A DNA stretch of 64,000 nucleotides. Source: Helicobacter apodemus (GTDB lineage Bacteria; Campylobacterota; Campylobacteria; Campylobacterales; Helicobacteraceae). Of the stretch, positions 7,910 through 16,406 are shown piece after piece. Below the pieces are notes generated by a model. That model was given only the letters and a program-made list of their open reading frames with translations. It was not told where the DNA came from and ran no database searches. A program made the position numbers and the translations under genes. The stretch is taken from the NCBI RefSeq assembly GCF_000765745.2, contig NZ_JRPC02000008.1, forward strand, positions 1-64,000, read 5' to 3'. The stretch's first letter is position 1; the number at the start of each line of letters is the position of its first letter.

Positions 7910-9301
7910 ATGGGTATTTTAATGATATTTTCAACCATTTTAGCAACAAGCATTGTTGCTTATTATATTTTAAAGCAATATAATCCAATTTTTGTATTCT
8001 TATTCTCTGGAATTATTCTTTTAATCCTTGCCTTTTATCTCATAGGCACTCCTATACCCTCACAAACCCAAAGAAATGTAGAAGAAATAACTTTTTTTAC
8101 GACCCTTTTAGATAGTTTTACTTTCATAACTACCACTTTTCAAAAACAGCTTTCAGGAGTTGGGCTTATCATTATGTCTGTAGCAGGATTTGCAGCTTAT
8201 ATGAAGCATATCAACGCATCTGCTAAACTTGCCTTTTTAGCCAACAGGCCCTTAAGCAAAATCCAAAACAAATACCTTATCTTAAGCGGAACTTTTGTTG
8301 TGGGTATGGCTTTAAAAATTGTTATTTCAAGCTATGCTGGAATTTTACTTTTATTGCTTGCCTGTATTTATCCTGTTTTAATAGCACTTGGGATTCGCCC
8401 TATTGTTGCTCTAAGTGTGTTATCCCTTATTACCTTAGATTATGGACCCAAAGATGGAAACTCTATTAATATGGCAGATATGATAGGACAAAAAGACAAT
8501 GTTGTAGGCTTATTTTTACATTATCAGCTTTGGGTAGTCTTAGCCTATGTCGTGATTATCGCCCTCTTAATTCCTTTTTATTTTGCCTGGATAGACAAAA
8601 GGGATAAAGCGAAAAATCGCCTACAAGAGCACAATGAAATTCCAGAAATTATTAATCCACAATGCCCGACTTTTTATATACTTTTGCCTTGGTTGCCTAT
8701 CGTATTTTTATTTGTTGCGTATTTTCTCCAAATCAAACTTGATGTTATCACAGCAAACTTTATGAGTATTGCATTAGTTTTTGTTATAGAGTTTATTAGG
8801 CATAAAAATGCAAAAAAACTAGGAGAGGATATGGTAGTCATCCTCAAAGCAATGAGTGAAATTTTTATCTCTGTTGTTAGCATTATTATAGCAGCAGGAG
8901 TTTTTGCAGAGGGGATTAAGGCATTAGGAGGAATTGCGATTTTAGGTGATGGAATTGCAAACTTAGGGGTTTCTGCTGTGATTTTAACCATTACCATTTT
9001 AAGCTTTTTAGTTTATTTCTTCGCGATGATTATGGGAAGTGGCATTGCTGCTTTCAACGCCTTTGGCAGATTAGCCCCTGATATAGCAACAAAACTTGGT
9101 ATCGCTCCTATTACTCTAGTTTTACCCATAGAAATTGCCTCAGCTTTAGGCAGGGCAGCTTCTCCTATTGCTGGAGGTATCTTAGCTCTTGCAGGTTTTG
9201 CAAAAGTCCCTCCGATAGAAATCATCAAACGCACAACCCCACTTCTGCTTATAGGTATGGGTATTAATATTTTAGTCTCTTGGTATTTGACTTTTTTATA
9301 A
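7910..9301 (+). CDS. dcuC: DcuC-family anaerobic C4-dicarboxylate carrier
   Basis: This 463-residue inner-membrane protein has about 12 hydrophobic segments, starting at residue 3. The family's architecture is visible: a conserved GVGLIIMSVAGFAAYMKHI segment near 85-105, a Asn/Met-rich loop DGNSINMADMIG near 190, and a C-terminal ALGRAASPIAGGILALAG hairpin. DcuC proteins exchange fumarate for succinate or export succinate in anaerobic respiration, and a Helicobacter with fumarate reductase would use this. The DNA just before the ATG is AGGGGAAT. It is followed at 10 bases by the metal regulator gene, which may be read through. The exact substrate (fumarate, succinate or aspartate) is not decided by sequence. 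Confidence 0.85.
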   Translation: MGILMIFSTILATSIVAYYILKQYNPIFVFLFSGIILLILAFYLIGTPIPSQTQRNVEEITFFTTLLDSFTFITTTFQKQLSGVGLIIMSVAGFAAYMKHINASAKLAFLANRPLSKIQNKYLILSGTFVVGMALKIVISSYAGILLLLLACIYPVLIALGIRPIVALSVLSLITLDYGPKDGNSINMADMIGQKDNVVGLFLHYQLWVVLAYVVIIALLIPFYFAWIDKRDKAKNRLQEHNEIPEIINPQCPTFYILLPWLPIVFLFVAYFLQIKLDVITANFMSIALVFVIEFIRHKNAKKLGEDMVVILKAMSEIFISVVSIIIAAGVFAEGIKALGGIAILGDGIANLGVSAVILTITILSFLVYFFAMIMGSGIAAFNAFGRLAPDIATKLGIAPITLVLPIEIASALGRAASPIAGGILALAGFAKVPPIEIIKRTTPLLLIGMGINILVSWYLTFL

Positions 9302-9311
9302 AGGAGAAAAA

Positions 9312-9593
9312 ATGTGTAAGAAAACCCATCAACATATCCATACAGAGACAAAAGCTGTATTAAACCGATTATCAAGAGCCATAGGGCATATGGAATCTAT
9401 TAAAACTATGGTAAAGAATGATCGCGATTGTAGCGAAGTGCTTATCCAACTCGCTGCTGTTAAATCTGCTATTAATGGAATAGCCAAAGTAATTTTAAAA
9501 GACCACATGAATCATTGTATTGTTAATGCCATAAAAGCTAATGACAACGAAGTTATTGAAGAGCTTAAAAAGGCTATTGATAAATTCCTATAA
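9312..9593 (+). CDS. CsoR/RcnR/FrmR-family metal-sensing repressor
   Basis: This is a 93-residue all-helical DUF156 repressor: NRLSRAIGHMESIKTMV is the helix-1 DNA-binding signature. Metal ligands can be read by position. Cys40, His65 and Cys69 have the 25- and 4-residue spacing of the Cys-His-Cys set of copper-sensing CsoR, whereas RcnR (Ni/Co) has His at the last position. Unusually, the N-terminus also has His6, His8 and His10 (THQHIHTE), as in His-rich nickel regulators. It sits tail to tail with a Ni/Co ECF transporter, so nickel or cobalt sensing is an alternative to copper. RBS AAGGAG precedes the ATG. The metal is undecided. Confidence 0.85.
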   Translation: MCKKTHQHIHTETKAVLNRLSRAIGHMESIKTMVKNDRDCSEVLIQLAAVKSAINGIAKVILKDHMNHCIVNAIKANDNEVIEELKKAIDKFL

Positions 9594-9610
9594 CAAGCTC
9601 AAAACTAATA

Positions 9611-10354
9611 TTAACGACCTTGATAAGATAAAGGAAGCTCTAGATTATATTGCTCCAATAGCTCTTTATTGGTTAATACCTCTTTGCATTTTCCCTTAGC
9701 CACGATCTCACCCTTATAGAACATTATAATTGTAGAGCAAGTTTCTAATAAAAAATCCAAATCGTGCGAAGTGATAAGTTTGTTCTGGGGTAAATTATTT
9801 AAGACTTTTATGAGATTCCTACGATTTTTTGCATCAAGGGTAATGGAAGGTTCATCAAGTAATAAAATATCTGGATTCATCGATAAAGCACTGGCTATAC
9901 ATACAAGCTTTTTCTCTCCTCCTGATAATCCATAAGTTTGCCTATCTTTTAAATGTAAAATCCCTATTTTCTCTAAAGCATTACAAACTAGCGTATCTAC
10001 TTCAGGCAATTGATAATTACGTGGTGCGAATGCTATATCATCATACACATTAGGCATAAAAAGCTGATGATTAGATTCTTGAAAAACATAGCCTATCTTT
10101 TGGCGAATAGCGACTAGGTTTTCTTTTTTTAATACTATTTTATTGATAGAAATTTCCCCACTAAAACCACTCTCAAACCCCACTAAGAGCTTCAAAAGTG
10201 TAGATTTTCCCGCACCATTTTGCCCAATAATACCTACACTCTCTCCCTCTAAAACATTAAAAGATAGGTTTTTTAATAAGATTTTATCTTTCTCATAGCC
10301 AAAGTTAAGATTATTGACAACAATACAAGGATTAAAAGGATTCACAAAAACCAA
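9611..10354 (-). CDS. cbiO: nickel/cobalt ECF transporter ATPase
   Basis: This 247-residue ABC ATPase shows Walker A GQNGAGKST (about 43-51), the Q-loop in YVFQESNHQLF, signature LSGGEKK (about 143), Walker B ILLLDEPS and the switch TSHDLD. The FQ..NHQLF feature is characteristic of ECF-type (CbiO/EcfA) ATPases, which energise vitamin or metal uptake through an energy-coupling factor. Its ATG overlaps the end of cbiQ by about 13 bases, and it is the last gene of the operon. Ni for urease and hydrogenase, or Co, is the probable cargo. Confidence 0.9.
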   Translation of the reverse strand: MVFVNPFNPCIVVNNLNFGYEKDKILLKNLSFNVLEGESVGIIGQNGAGKSTLLKLLVGFESGFSGEISINKIVLKKENLVAIRQKIGYVFQESNHQLFMPNVYDDIAFAPRNYQLPEVDTLVCNALEKIGILHLKDRQTYGLSGGEKKLVCIASALSMNPDILLLDEPSITLDAKNRRNLIKVLNNLPQNKLITSHDLDFLLETCSTIIMFYKGEIVAKGKCKEVLTNKELLEQYNLELPLSYQGR

Positions 10355-11142
10355 TCCCCTATCATTTCAAAGACAGAAAAATTCCGAAGTAAGGACAAAA
10401 CAATCATCCAAGCGATTAAATACCAAGATTGAATCCACAAAACCCTGCCATACTTTATAGAATAAAACTCCCCTCGATAACCCCTTAAGCACATACTCTG
10501 ATACACTTCATAAGCACGATTAATACTTCTTAAAAGAATTAATCCTACTAATGAGCCCCAAACTTTAAAATGTATCCCATTTGCTCTTAATGCCTTTAGA
10601 GAATAGGCTTCTAAAGTATATTTAACTTCTAATAAAAAAATAGGAATATAACGATAGGTAAGCAAAATCTGTGTAACAAGCACTTTAGGCACACGAATAA
10701 TCCTCAAAGCATAGCAAATCCCCTCTATAGAAGTAGTAGCAATAAGCAAATAAGAAGCTAAAAGACTTAATACGCCTTTGCCAATAAGCGTAATCATAGA
10801 GACTACTCCCCCTGTAATGGTGATTTGATTCCATACTATTAGGGGCTTAGTATCAAAAAAAGGATTAAAAACCCCAAACAAACTAATAAATAGAAGCAAA
10901 AACCTTAGCCGATACACAGTTTTAAAAAGTGAGATTCCACTAAGCTCAAAGAGAATAAGCGGATAAACCAACATAGTAAATAGTCCCATAATATGGTATT
11001 TATCAAAAGAAACAACAAGCAAAATATAAAAAAGTGTAACTATTACTTTAAAAAGAGGATGAATGCGATTAATCCATTTATCCTCTCTTGATAATCTATC
11101 AAATATTTGTATTTGCTCTAATGCGCTAGATATTTTATCCAT
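10342..11142 (-). CDS. cbiQ: ECF transporter transmembrane component CbiQ/NikQ
   Basis: This 266-residue integral membrane protein has about six hydrophobic stretches. Two cytoplasmic Ala/Gly-Arg coupling helices can be seen: SLKALRANG at about 190 and MCLRGYRGEF at about 224. These dock the ATPases in ECF transporters. It overlaps cbiM by 8 bases and cbiO by 13, so the three are translationally coupled. The N-terminal cytoplasmic part (residues 1-27) is polar and ends in the family's NRIHPLFK motif. Confidence 0.9.
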   Translation of the reverse strand: MDKISSALEQIQIFDRLSREDKWINRIHPLFKVIVTLFYILLVVSFDKYHIMGLFTMLVYPLILFELSGISLFKTVYRLRFLLLFISLFGVFNPFFDTKPLIVWNQITITGGVVSMITLIGKGVLSLLASYLLIATTSIEGICYALRIIRVPKVLVTQILLTYRYIPIFLLEVKYTLEAYSLKALRANGIHFKVWGSLVGLILLRSINRAYEVYQSMCLRGYRGEFYSIKYGRVLWIQSWYLIAWMIVLSLLRNFSVFEMIGDWFL

Positions 11143-12130
11143 AATGTTTATTCTTTAAAGCCCTAAAGAGATAGCAACCCAATACACAGATTAATAACAC
11201 AACTAAAGAGCCTACAACGCCAGAAAAAGAAGTCCCTAAAATATTTTCAGAATCCATAAAAGCATAATCAGGAAGCAATGCGGTGCTTGTCTGCAAGGCT
11301 AAAGCACTTTCATAGATACCGCCTTCTATGGGTAATTCACTAGTTCCCGTTACTCTCTCTAACGACCACTCCAACCCATCAGGAAGTTCGGAAGCTACAA
11401 GTGAAAGCAACCCAGCAACGACAAGGGTAATAACAGATAATAGTGCAAAAAGTTTAGAAAAGGTAAATTTTTGATGATTAAAAGCACCATCTTCAACACC
11501 CCACAAAACATTTGTGCGCATTTCATAAATAAAGCATAGCACCGCAGCAGTTATAAGTCCCTCTACAAAGCCAATAGCGAAATGAATAGGTTGCATAGCT
11601 GCAAGGAATAGACTAAAGGGCAAGGAAGTAATACCCGATGCGAGCGTTTCTAAGACGACAGAAAAAGCACCAAGCTGCAAAGTGATAACACTAGCAAGGA
11701 TAGAGACAAAAATAATTTTACCCTTAGAAATGCCCTTGCTTATAAAAAACTTCCAAATTAATGCCCCAATAAAACAACCATAAAATCCCATATTCCAAAT
11801 ATTAGCCCCCAATGCTAATAATCCACCATCAGCAAACAAAAGACATTGAATCAAAAGCACACTAATCATTGTCAAAAAGGCGGCATAAGGTCCTAATAGT
11901 GCCATCAATAAAACACTTCCCGATAAATGCCCAGAAGAACCTGTTGCGGGTATGGAAAAGTTAATCATTTGTGTAGCAAACACAAAAGCTCCCATAATCC
12001 CCATCATAGCAATTTTCCTTGAATCCTCTTGCAATTCTATTTTTTTGATACAATAGGCACCAACAATACCCGAACAGGCATATATTACACCTGCTATAGG
12101 GGGCGAGATTAAAGCATCTGCCATATGCAT
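11135..12130 (-). CDS. cbiM: nickel/cobalt ECF substrate-binding membrane protein (CbiM with fused NikN/PDGLE domain)
   Basis: This 331-residue protein begins MHMADALIS. In CbiM/NikM the free N-terminal Met and His2 coordinate the metal, which fixes the start at 12130. The GSSGHLSGS segment (about 63-71) supplies the further His ligand. After about seven membrane segments, a C-terminal PDGLEWSLERVTG loop with a last helix is the NikN/PDGLE domain, so the NikM and NikN roles are fused in one chain. Specificity between nickel and cobalt cannot be read. RBS AAGGAG lies upstream. It is the first gene of the operon, with a palindromic operator candidate about 60 bases upstream. Confidence 0.9.
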   Translation of the reverse strand: MHMADALISPPIAGVIYACSGIVGAYCIKKIELQEDSRKIAMMGIMGAFVFATQMINFSIPATGSSGHLSGSVLLMALLGPYAAFLTMISVLLIQCLLFADGGLLALGANIWNMGFYGCFIGALIWKFFISKGISKGKIIFVSILASVITLQLGAFSVVLETLASGITSLPFSLFLAAMQPIHFAIGFVEGLITAAVLCFIYEMRTNVLWGVEDGAFNHQKFTFSKLFALLSVITLVVAGLLSLVASELPDGLEWSLERVTGTSELPIEGGIYESALALQTSTALLPDYAFMDSENILGTSFSGVVGSLVVLLICVLGCYLFRALKNKHYG

Positions 12131-12184
12131 TATACACTCCTTAAATTTTTAGGAATCCTAACACAATAAAATAATCTCTACAAG

Positions 12185-12200
12185 CCCCCTATAGGGATAA
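12185..12200. promoter_or_regulatory. candidate CsoR/RcnR-family operator upstream of cbiM
   Basis: The gap between cbiM and yceI holds a perfect palindrome CCCTATAGGG (12187-12196), extended by two more C on one side and flanked by ATAAT on the other. GC tracts flanked by AT, of the form TACCC..GGGTA, are the usual operator type for this repressor family, and a family member is encoded at 9312-9593 just beyond the transporter. The palindrome sits beside a minus-strand TATTAT that could be the cbiM -10. I saw no convincing NikR box in this gap. Confidence 0.45.
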
Positions 12201-12260
12201 TAAAAGTTATTTTAAAACCTAAAGTAACTTATATAGAAGAACAGAAAATTACTTATAAGA

Positions 12261-12803
12261 TTATTTTGGGGTAGCTACTAAAGTAAGTTTAACCTCTAGT
12301 TCATCACTTACAAGACTATCTCTAAGATTAGATTCCCACACAACATTAAAGTCTGAACGTTTCACTTTTGTATTAGCTAAGATCTCTAAAATATTCCCAT
12401 TATTCTTTATTGTGCTATCTAATACAACAGCTTTTGTTTTTCCTTTAATTGTTAAATCTCCATAAATTTTCCCATTTTCAAACTTTGTCATCTTAAAAGT
12501 CATATTGGGGTATTTTTTAATATTAAAAATATCCTCTGCCCTTAAATGCTCATCGCGTTTTTGGTTAGCAGTATCTACAGAAGCAACTGCGACTTTCCCC
12601 TCAAAAGTATTAAGCTTATTACTAGCTACATCATAATCAATAACAGCTTCAAACTTATCAAAACTTCCATCAACAGCAGAAAGCTTTAAATGATAAATCT
12701 GAAAATCAACTTTTGACTTTGCTGCATCTAACGCATAAGGGGCTGCTAAAGCGGTCAAGCTTAAAAAAGCAACTAGAGTAGAAATGGTTAAGAGTTTTTT
12801 CAT
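12261..12803 (-). CDS. yceI: YceI-family periplasmic lipid-binding protein
   Basis: This is a 180-residue protein with a clean Sec signal (KKLLTISTLVAFLSLTALAA, cleaved near Ala20/21). The mature part shows the YceI lipocalin-like pattern: YALDAAKSKVDFQIYHL, the A-D-T-x-xxxRDEHLR segment (about 83-92), FFNIKKYPxMTF-like FNIKKYPNMTFK, and LTIKGKTK. YceI proteins bind polyisoprenoids or other amphiphiles, and the physiological role is poorly known. It is monocistronic, with a minus-strand TATAAT at 12839-12834. Confidence 0.9.
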   Translation of the reverse strand: MKKLLTISTLVAFLSLTALAAPYALDAAKSKVDFQIYHLKLSAVDGSFDKFEAVIDYDVASNKLNTFEGKVAVASVDTANQKRDEHLRAEDIFNIKKYPNMTFKMTKFENGKIYGDLTIKGKTKAVVLDSTIKNNGNILEILANTKVKRSDFNVVWESNLRDSLVSDELEVKLTLVATPK

Positions 12804-12833
12804 TTAGAATCCTTACTAATAAATATGGCTTAG

Positions 12834-12839
12834 ATTATA
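12834..12839 (-). promoter_or_regulatory. -10 element of yceI
   Basis: TATAAT on the minus strand, about 30 bases before the yceI ATG. The poly-T of the upstream cmoB terminator occupies the spacer region. Confidence 0.5.
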
Positions 12840-12845
12840 ACAAAA

Positions 12846-12879
12846 AACCCTTAAAGCTAGGCATCATTTCCTAGCTTTT
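12846..12879 (-). terminator. rho-independent terminator after cmoB
   Basis: A 9-bp stem AAAGCTAGG / CCTAGCTTT with an 8-base loop overlaps the cmoB stop codon. On the minus strand it is followed by AAGGGTTTTTTG. Confidence 0.75.
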
Positions 12880-13775
12880 AAATACGCCCTTTGTGGTGCT
12901 GGATAACCCTCAACAGTCTGTTTAAAAGTAGAATCTAAAAAATCCTCTAAACTCTCTTTGTTGCTCCAAGGAGTTTTTCTCTGCTCTAGCCTTTCTGTTT
13001 TAAGGGTGGCAATATGTTTAATCTCTTTAAACCCACATTGCTCCAACCAATTGATAAAAGTAGAGAGTGTAGGGATGAAATAAACATTTTTCATCTTCGC
13101 ATAACTCCCCTTTGGACAAAGACAAATTGCTTCTTTACCCGGAATTATAATGCTATCAAAAATGGCTTCTCCACCTTGTTTTAAGGCATTATAAATCATT
13201 TTAATACAATCTAATGGACTCTTCTTATGATAAAGCACCCCAAGACAAAGCAAAACATCAAAGGAAATTCCTAAAAATGGCAAATCCTCTATACCTAAAA
13301 GCTCAAATTTTATCCGTTTATCATTAATAAAAAATTGCATAAAATCAAATTGTAATTTACAAAGTGCAATAGGATCTAAGCCAACTATATATCTAGGGTT
13401 TTGTGAGAGCATCCTAAACATATAATAGCCATTATTGCAACCAATATCTCCAACAATTTTGTTTTGAAGGTTTAAATGAGACTCTAAAAGATTATACTTA
13501 ATCGCACTATTCCACTCACTATCAATTGTTAAATGATGAATCTTAAAAGGTCCTTTACGCCAAGGAATAAGAGAGGCGGCAACATTGTATATAAGGGTTT
13601 GGGTATCTTTGCTTAAAGCGGGCAAAGATACTTCTATAAAATCCCCTATCCTTAAAGAAGCCCCCTCTAACTCTTCCTTAGGGATTTGCCCTAAAAGCTC
13701 TAAAGATTGCATTAAAGCGATATTATTTTTAAAACTTAAGGCTAAATTGCGTTTTGCTCTAATAGATTGGAGCAT
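12864..13775 (-). CDS. cmoB: tRNA (cmo5U34) carboxymethyltransferase CmoB
   Basis: This 303-residue enzyme transfers a carboxymethyl group from carboxy-SAM to 5-hydroxyuridine-34, allowing wobble reading of four-fold codon boxes. Visible are PWRKGPF and the DSEWNSAIKY segment of the N-terminal part, the SAM-fold motif VGDIGCNNGYYMF (about 112-124), VGLDP and LGVLYHKKSPL. The C-terminal TPWSNKESLEDFLD is family-typical. The start ATG overlaps the end of the lipoprotein gene by 17 bases. It ends the long minus-strand run from pyrD and is closed by a strong terminator. Confidence 0.9.
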   Translation of the reverse strand: MLQSIRAKRNLALSFKNNIALMQSLELLGQIPKEELEGASLRIGDFIEVSLPALSKDTQTLIYNVAASLIPWRKGPFKIHHLTIDSEWNSAIKYNLLESHLNLQNKIVGDIGCNNGYYMFRMLSQNPRYIVGLDPIALCKLQFDFMQFFINDKRIKFELLGIEDLPFLGISFDVLLCLGVLYHKKSPLDCIKMIYNALKQGGEAIFDSIIIPGKEAICLCPKGSYAKMKNVYFIPTLSTFINWLEQCGFKEIKHIATLKTERLEQRKTPWSNKESLEDFLDSTFKQTVEGYPAPQRAYLKARK

Positions 13776-13986
13776 CTAAATCCATTAAAGTATCGTGATT
13801 CCTAGGTGCATCTTCCCTATAAATTACATTATCTGGACAAGTTTCGCGATAATTCCCTTGAGAATCATAATAATAGCTTTTCTCTTCCCAATAAAAATAA
13901 GAATACCCGCACTCATTGCGGTATAAGCAACCATTTAACAATATCGCCACATATACAAGATTTATACCCACCCATAAAAGCTTCAT
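13759..13986 (-). CDS. small Cys/Tyr-rich lipoprotein, unknown function
   Basis: This 75-residue protein has a hydrophobic N-terminus and lipobox LLNGC (Cys20), predicting a lipid-anchored periplasmic or outer-membrane protein. The mature part is short (about 55 residues) and rich in Tyr, Asp and Asn, with two further Cys (26 and 50) that could pair. I recognise no family. It lies 11 bases after rseP and overlaps cmoB, so it is part of the same transcript. Confidence 0.65.
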   Translation of the reverse strand: MKLLWVGINLVYVAILLNGCLYRNECGYSYFYWEEKSYYYDSQGNYRETCPDNVIYREDAPRNHDTLMDLDAPIY

Positions 13987-13997
13987 TATCTCTCACT

Positions 13998-15068
13998 TTA
14001 AAAAGGCATTGTGCCATTGATAATTCTTAATATATCATTATATAATCCAAGCCCCATAAGACCAAAAAGCACTATCCACCCTGCCATTGTAAGACGATAG
14101 AGGGTATTAACACTTGGAATTCTCTTAGTAATCATCTCATAAAAGGTAAAGATGATATGCCCACCATCTAAAGCAGGAATAGGCAACAAATTCAAAATCC
14201 CCAAATTCACAGAAATCAAAGCACTAAAAGCAAAAAGCGTAACAATCCCAATTTCTGTGGCTTTTTTAGTAATAGAAACAATAGAAACAACCCCCCCAAC
14301 TTCACTAATAGGCACAATACCACTAATGATTTTCTCAATACCCTGCAAAATAAGTGTGCTAGCCTCTATAGTTTTTAAAAAGGCTAAAGGAATGCTCTCA
14401 AAAAAGGAATGAGAGACAACTCTTATTTCTCCTGATGCAACAATTCCCAATAAAGGACGCGATATAACCTCTCCAAAGATATTTTTACTCTGACCTATTT
14501 GTGGAGTAATGGTTGTAATATATTCTTGATGATTCCGCAAAAAAATAACCTCTAAACTCCCCTTTGATTCTTCAATTCTCCTGCTTAATTCTCCCCAAGT
14601 TTTAATAGAAATTCCATTAATCGCTAATATTTCATCACCTACTTTTAACTTCGCCTCACTTGCTGGCATATTTGGCTCTACTTTTCCAATCACGGGTGCT
14701 AACTCATTTTGCCCTATAAGAGCTATTGCTACATAGAGCAAAAAGGCTAAGAGTAAATTGAAAAAAGAACCTGCTGCTAAAATAACAAGCCTTTTCCAAC
14801 TTGCAATGCCATAAAGGCTATCTTTATCATAATTACGCATTTTAGGGTCTATATCACTCTGTCCTTTAAGCTGCACAAATCCACCAAGTGGAATGGGACG
14901 CAAAGAATATTCTGTCTCCCCTATAACCTTCCTCCAAATTCTTTGCTTACCAAAGCCTATGCTAAAAGCCTCTACTTTCACCCCAAAGAGTTTTGCACTT
15001 AAAAAATGCCCCAATTCGTGAAAAAAAACCAAAAATGATAAAACTAAAATTGAACCAATAATTCCCAT
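13998..15068 (-). CDS. rseP: RIP site-2 metalloprotease RseP
   Basis: This 356-residue intramembrane zinc protease has HELGH at residues 17-21 in the first membrane segment. A single PDZ domain lies in the middle (about 120-200, with KVGDEILAINGISIKTW). The second metal motif NLLPIPALDGGH is near residue 300. Family members cut anti-sigma factors and remnant signal peptides in the membrane. Only one PDZ domain is present, as in other Campylobacterota homologs, against two in E. coli. It is 9 bases downstream of pgsA in the same operon. Confidence 0.92.
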   Translation of the reverse strand: MGIIGSILVLSFLVFFHELGHFLSAKLFGVKVEAFSIGFGKQRIWRKVIGETEYSLRPIPLGGFVQLKGQSDIDPKMRNYDKDSLYGIASWKRLVILAAGSFFNLLLAFLLYVAIALIGQNELAPVIGKVEPNMPASEAKLKVGDEILAINGISIKTWGELSRRIEESKGSLEVIFLRNHQEYITTITPQIGQSKNIFGEVISRPLLGIVASGEIRVVSHSFFESIPLAFLKTIEASTLILQGIEKIISGIVPISEVGGVVSIVSITKKATEIGIVTLFAFSALISVNLGILNLLPIPALDGGHIIFTFYEMITKRIPSVNTLYRLTMAGWIVLFGLMGLGLYNDILRIINGTMPF

Positions 15069-15077
15069 TAGAATCCT

Positions 15078-15623
15078 TTAGCGCGAAAGTATATAGACTT
15101 TAACATAATCATAGCCTGAATAAAGTGTGAGAATAACCGCTAACCATAAAGTCGCTGGAGCAAAGGAATAATCCATAAGCAAAAAGGCAACAGCAGTAAT
15201 TTGCAAACCTGTTTTATATTTTCCTAAATTAGAAGCGATAACTTTAATACCATTAGTAGCAGCCACCACGCGAAGACCTGTAATAAAAAATTCTCTCACT
15301 AAAATCAAAAAAACAGCCCATACATCTGCTCTGCCTAATACCAAAAGCCCAATAAATGCTGCTAACATTAAAAGCTTATCGGCTAAAGGATCAAAAATCT
15401 CACCAAAACTACTTGTTACTTCGTATTCCCTAGCAATAAAACCATCAAAAAAATCTGTAATACTTGCGATACAAAACACCAAACAAGCAAAATAATTAAT
15501 CCAAGTAGGGTGAATGGGTGGAGGCAAAAGGCATTGCCCATAAAGCATAATACATAATAACAAAAAGGCAAAAAATATTCTAAGGATCGTTAAGATATTA
15601 GGGAGTTTTTGAATATTCCACAT
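15078..15623 (-). CDS. pgsA: phosphatidylglycerophosphate synthase PgsA
   Basis: This 181-residue membrane enzyme makes phosphatidylglycerophosphate from CDP-diacylglycerol and glycerol-3-phosphate. The CDP-alcohol phosphotransferase motif Dx2DGx2ARx8Gx3Dx3D is complete (DFFDGFIAREYEVTSSFGE, then FDPLADK). It has four to five hydrophobic helices. It starts directly after the stop of the FabL-like SDR and precedes rseP by 9 bases. Confidence 0.92.
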   Translation of the reverse strand: MWNIQKLPNILTILRIFFAFLLLCIMLYGQCLLPPPIHPTWINYFACLVFCIASITDFFDGFIAREYEVTSSFGEIFDPLADKLLMLAAFIGLLVLGRADVWAVFLILVREFFITGLRVVAATNGIKVIASNLGKYKTGLQITAVAFLLMDYSFAPATLWLAVILTLYSGYDYVKVYILSR

Positions 15624-16406
15624 TTATTTGAAAGTTGTCCCTCCATCAATAACAATCGTCTGTCCCGTAATCCACGCACTAGAATTGTTATCACAGAGAA
15701 ATAAACAAGCCCCCGCAATATCCTCTGGCTTCCCCATGCGATTAAGGGGACTATGTGATTGCACTTTTGACTTAATCTCTGCATAATCTGGAAATGCCTT
15801 AAGTGCATCTGTATCAATAGGACCTCCACTTACTGCATTAACGCGTATATTAAACTCACCTAATTCCATAGCCGCATATTTTACCATTGTTTCAACAGCA
15901 TTTTTAGAATTACCATGCCCTGCATAATTTGGCATATACACTAAATTCCCTGTAGAGCTTAAGGAAATAATACTCCCTCCTCCTACTACCTGCATTCGTT
16001 TTGCAGCCTCTTGAGCACCTATTACAAAAGCTAAAACAGTGGCGGTATAAATATTATTTAAACCCTTTGGCTTTAAACGCATAAAAGGAGCAAATCCCCC
16101 TACTACACTTTTACCATAAATAATAGCATTACTAATAAAAAAATCCACACGTTCAAAATCTTCATCAATTGTTAAAAACAATTCTTTGTAAGTTTCTGGC
16201 TCTAAGACATTTAAAGGATAGGTTTTTATTTTTACACCATATTTATTTTGCACATCATTAATGATTTTTTGTGCTTCCTCTTCATTTTTATTATAAGTAA
16301 ATGCTATATTCACACCCTGCTCTGCGAAACGATACAAAATTGCTTTTCCAATGCCTCTTGTAGCACCACTAATCACTAATGTTTTACCTCTAAAATTTTC
16401 TTTCAT
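15624..16406 (-). CDS. fabL: FabL-like enoyl-ACP reductase (SDR family)
   Basis: This 260-residue short-chain dehydrogenase has a GATRGIG cofactor loop (14-20). The catalytic pair is spaced Tyr161-x6-Lys168 (YAGHGNSK), the ENR pattern, not the YxxxK of ordinary SDRs. The later segment [14 protein letters not shown], followed by FPDY and [10 protein letters not shown], closely recalls Bacillus FabL, and the end [10 protein letters not shown] is SDR-typical. Enoyl-ACP reduction in fatty acid synthesis is thus likely, although H. pylori homologs have been labelled as steroid dehydrogenases. It overlaps dapA by 4 bases and abuts pgsA, a lipid gene. Whether fabI also exists in this genome is unknown here. 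Confidence 0.75.
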   Translation of the reverse strand: MKENFRGKTLVISGATRGIGKAILYRFAEQGVNIAFTYNKNEEEAQKIINDVQNKYGVKIKTYPLNVLEPETYKELFLTIDEDFERVDFFISNAIIYGKSVVGGFAPFMRLKPKGLNNIYTATVLAFVIGAQEAAKRMQVVGGGSIISLSSTGNLVYMPNYAGHGNSKNAVETMVKYAAMELGEFNIRVNAVSGGPIDTDALKAFPDYAEIKSKVQSHSPLNRMGKPEDIAGACLFLCDNNSSAWITGQTIVIDGGTTFK

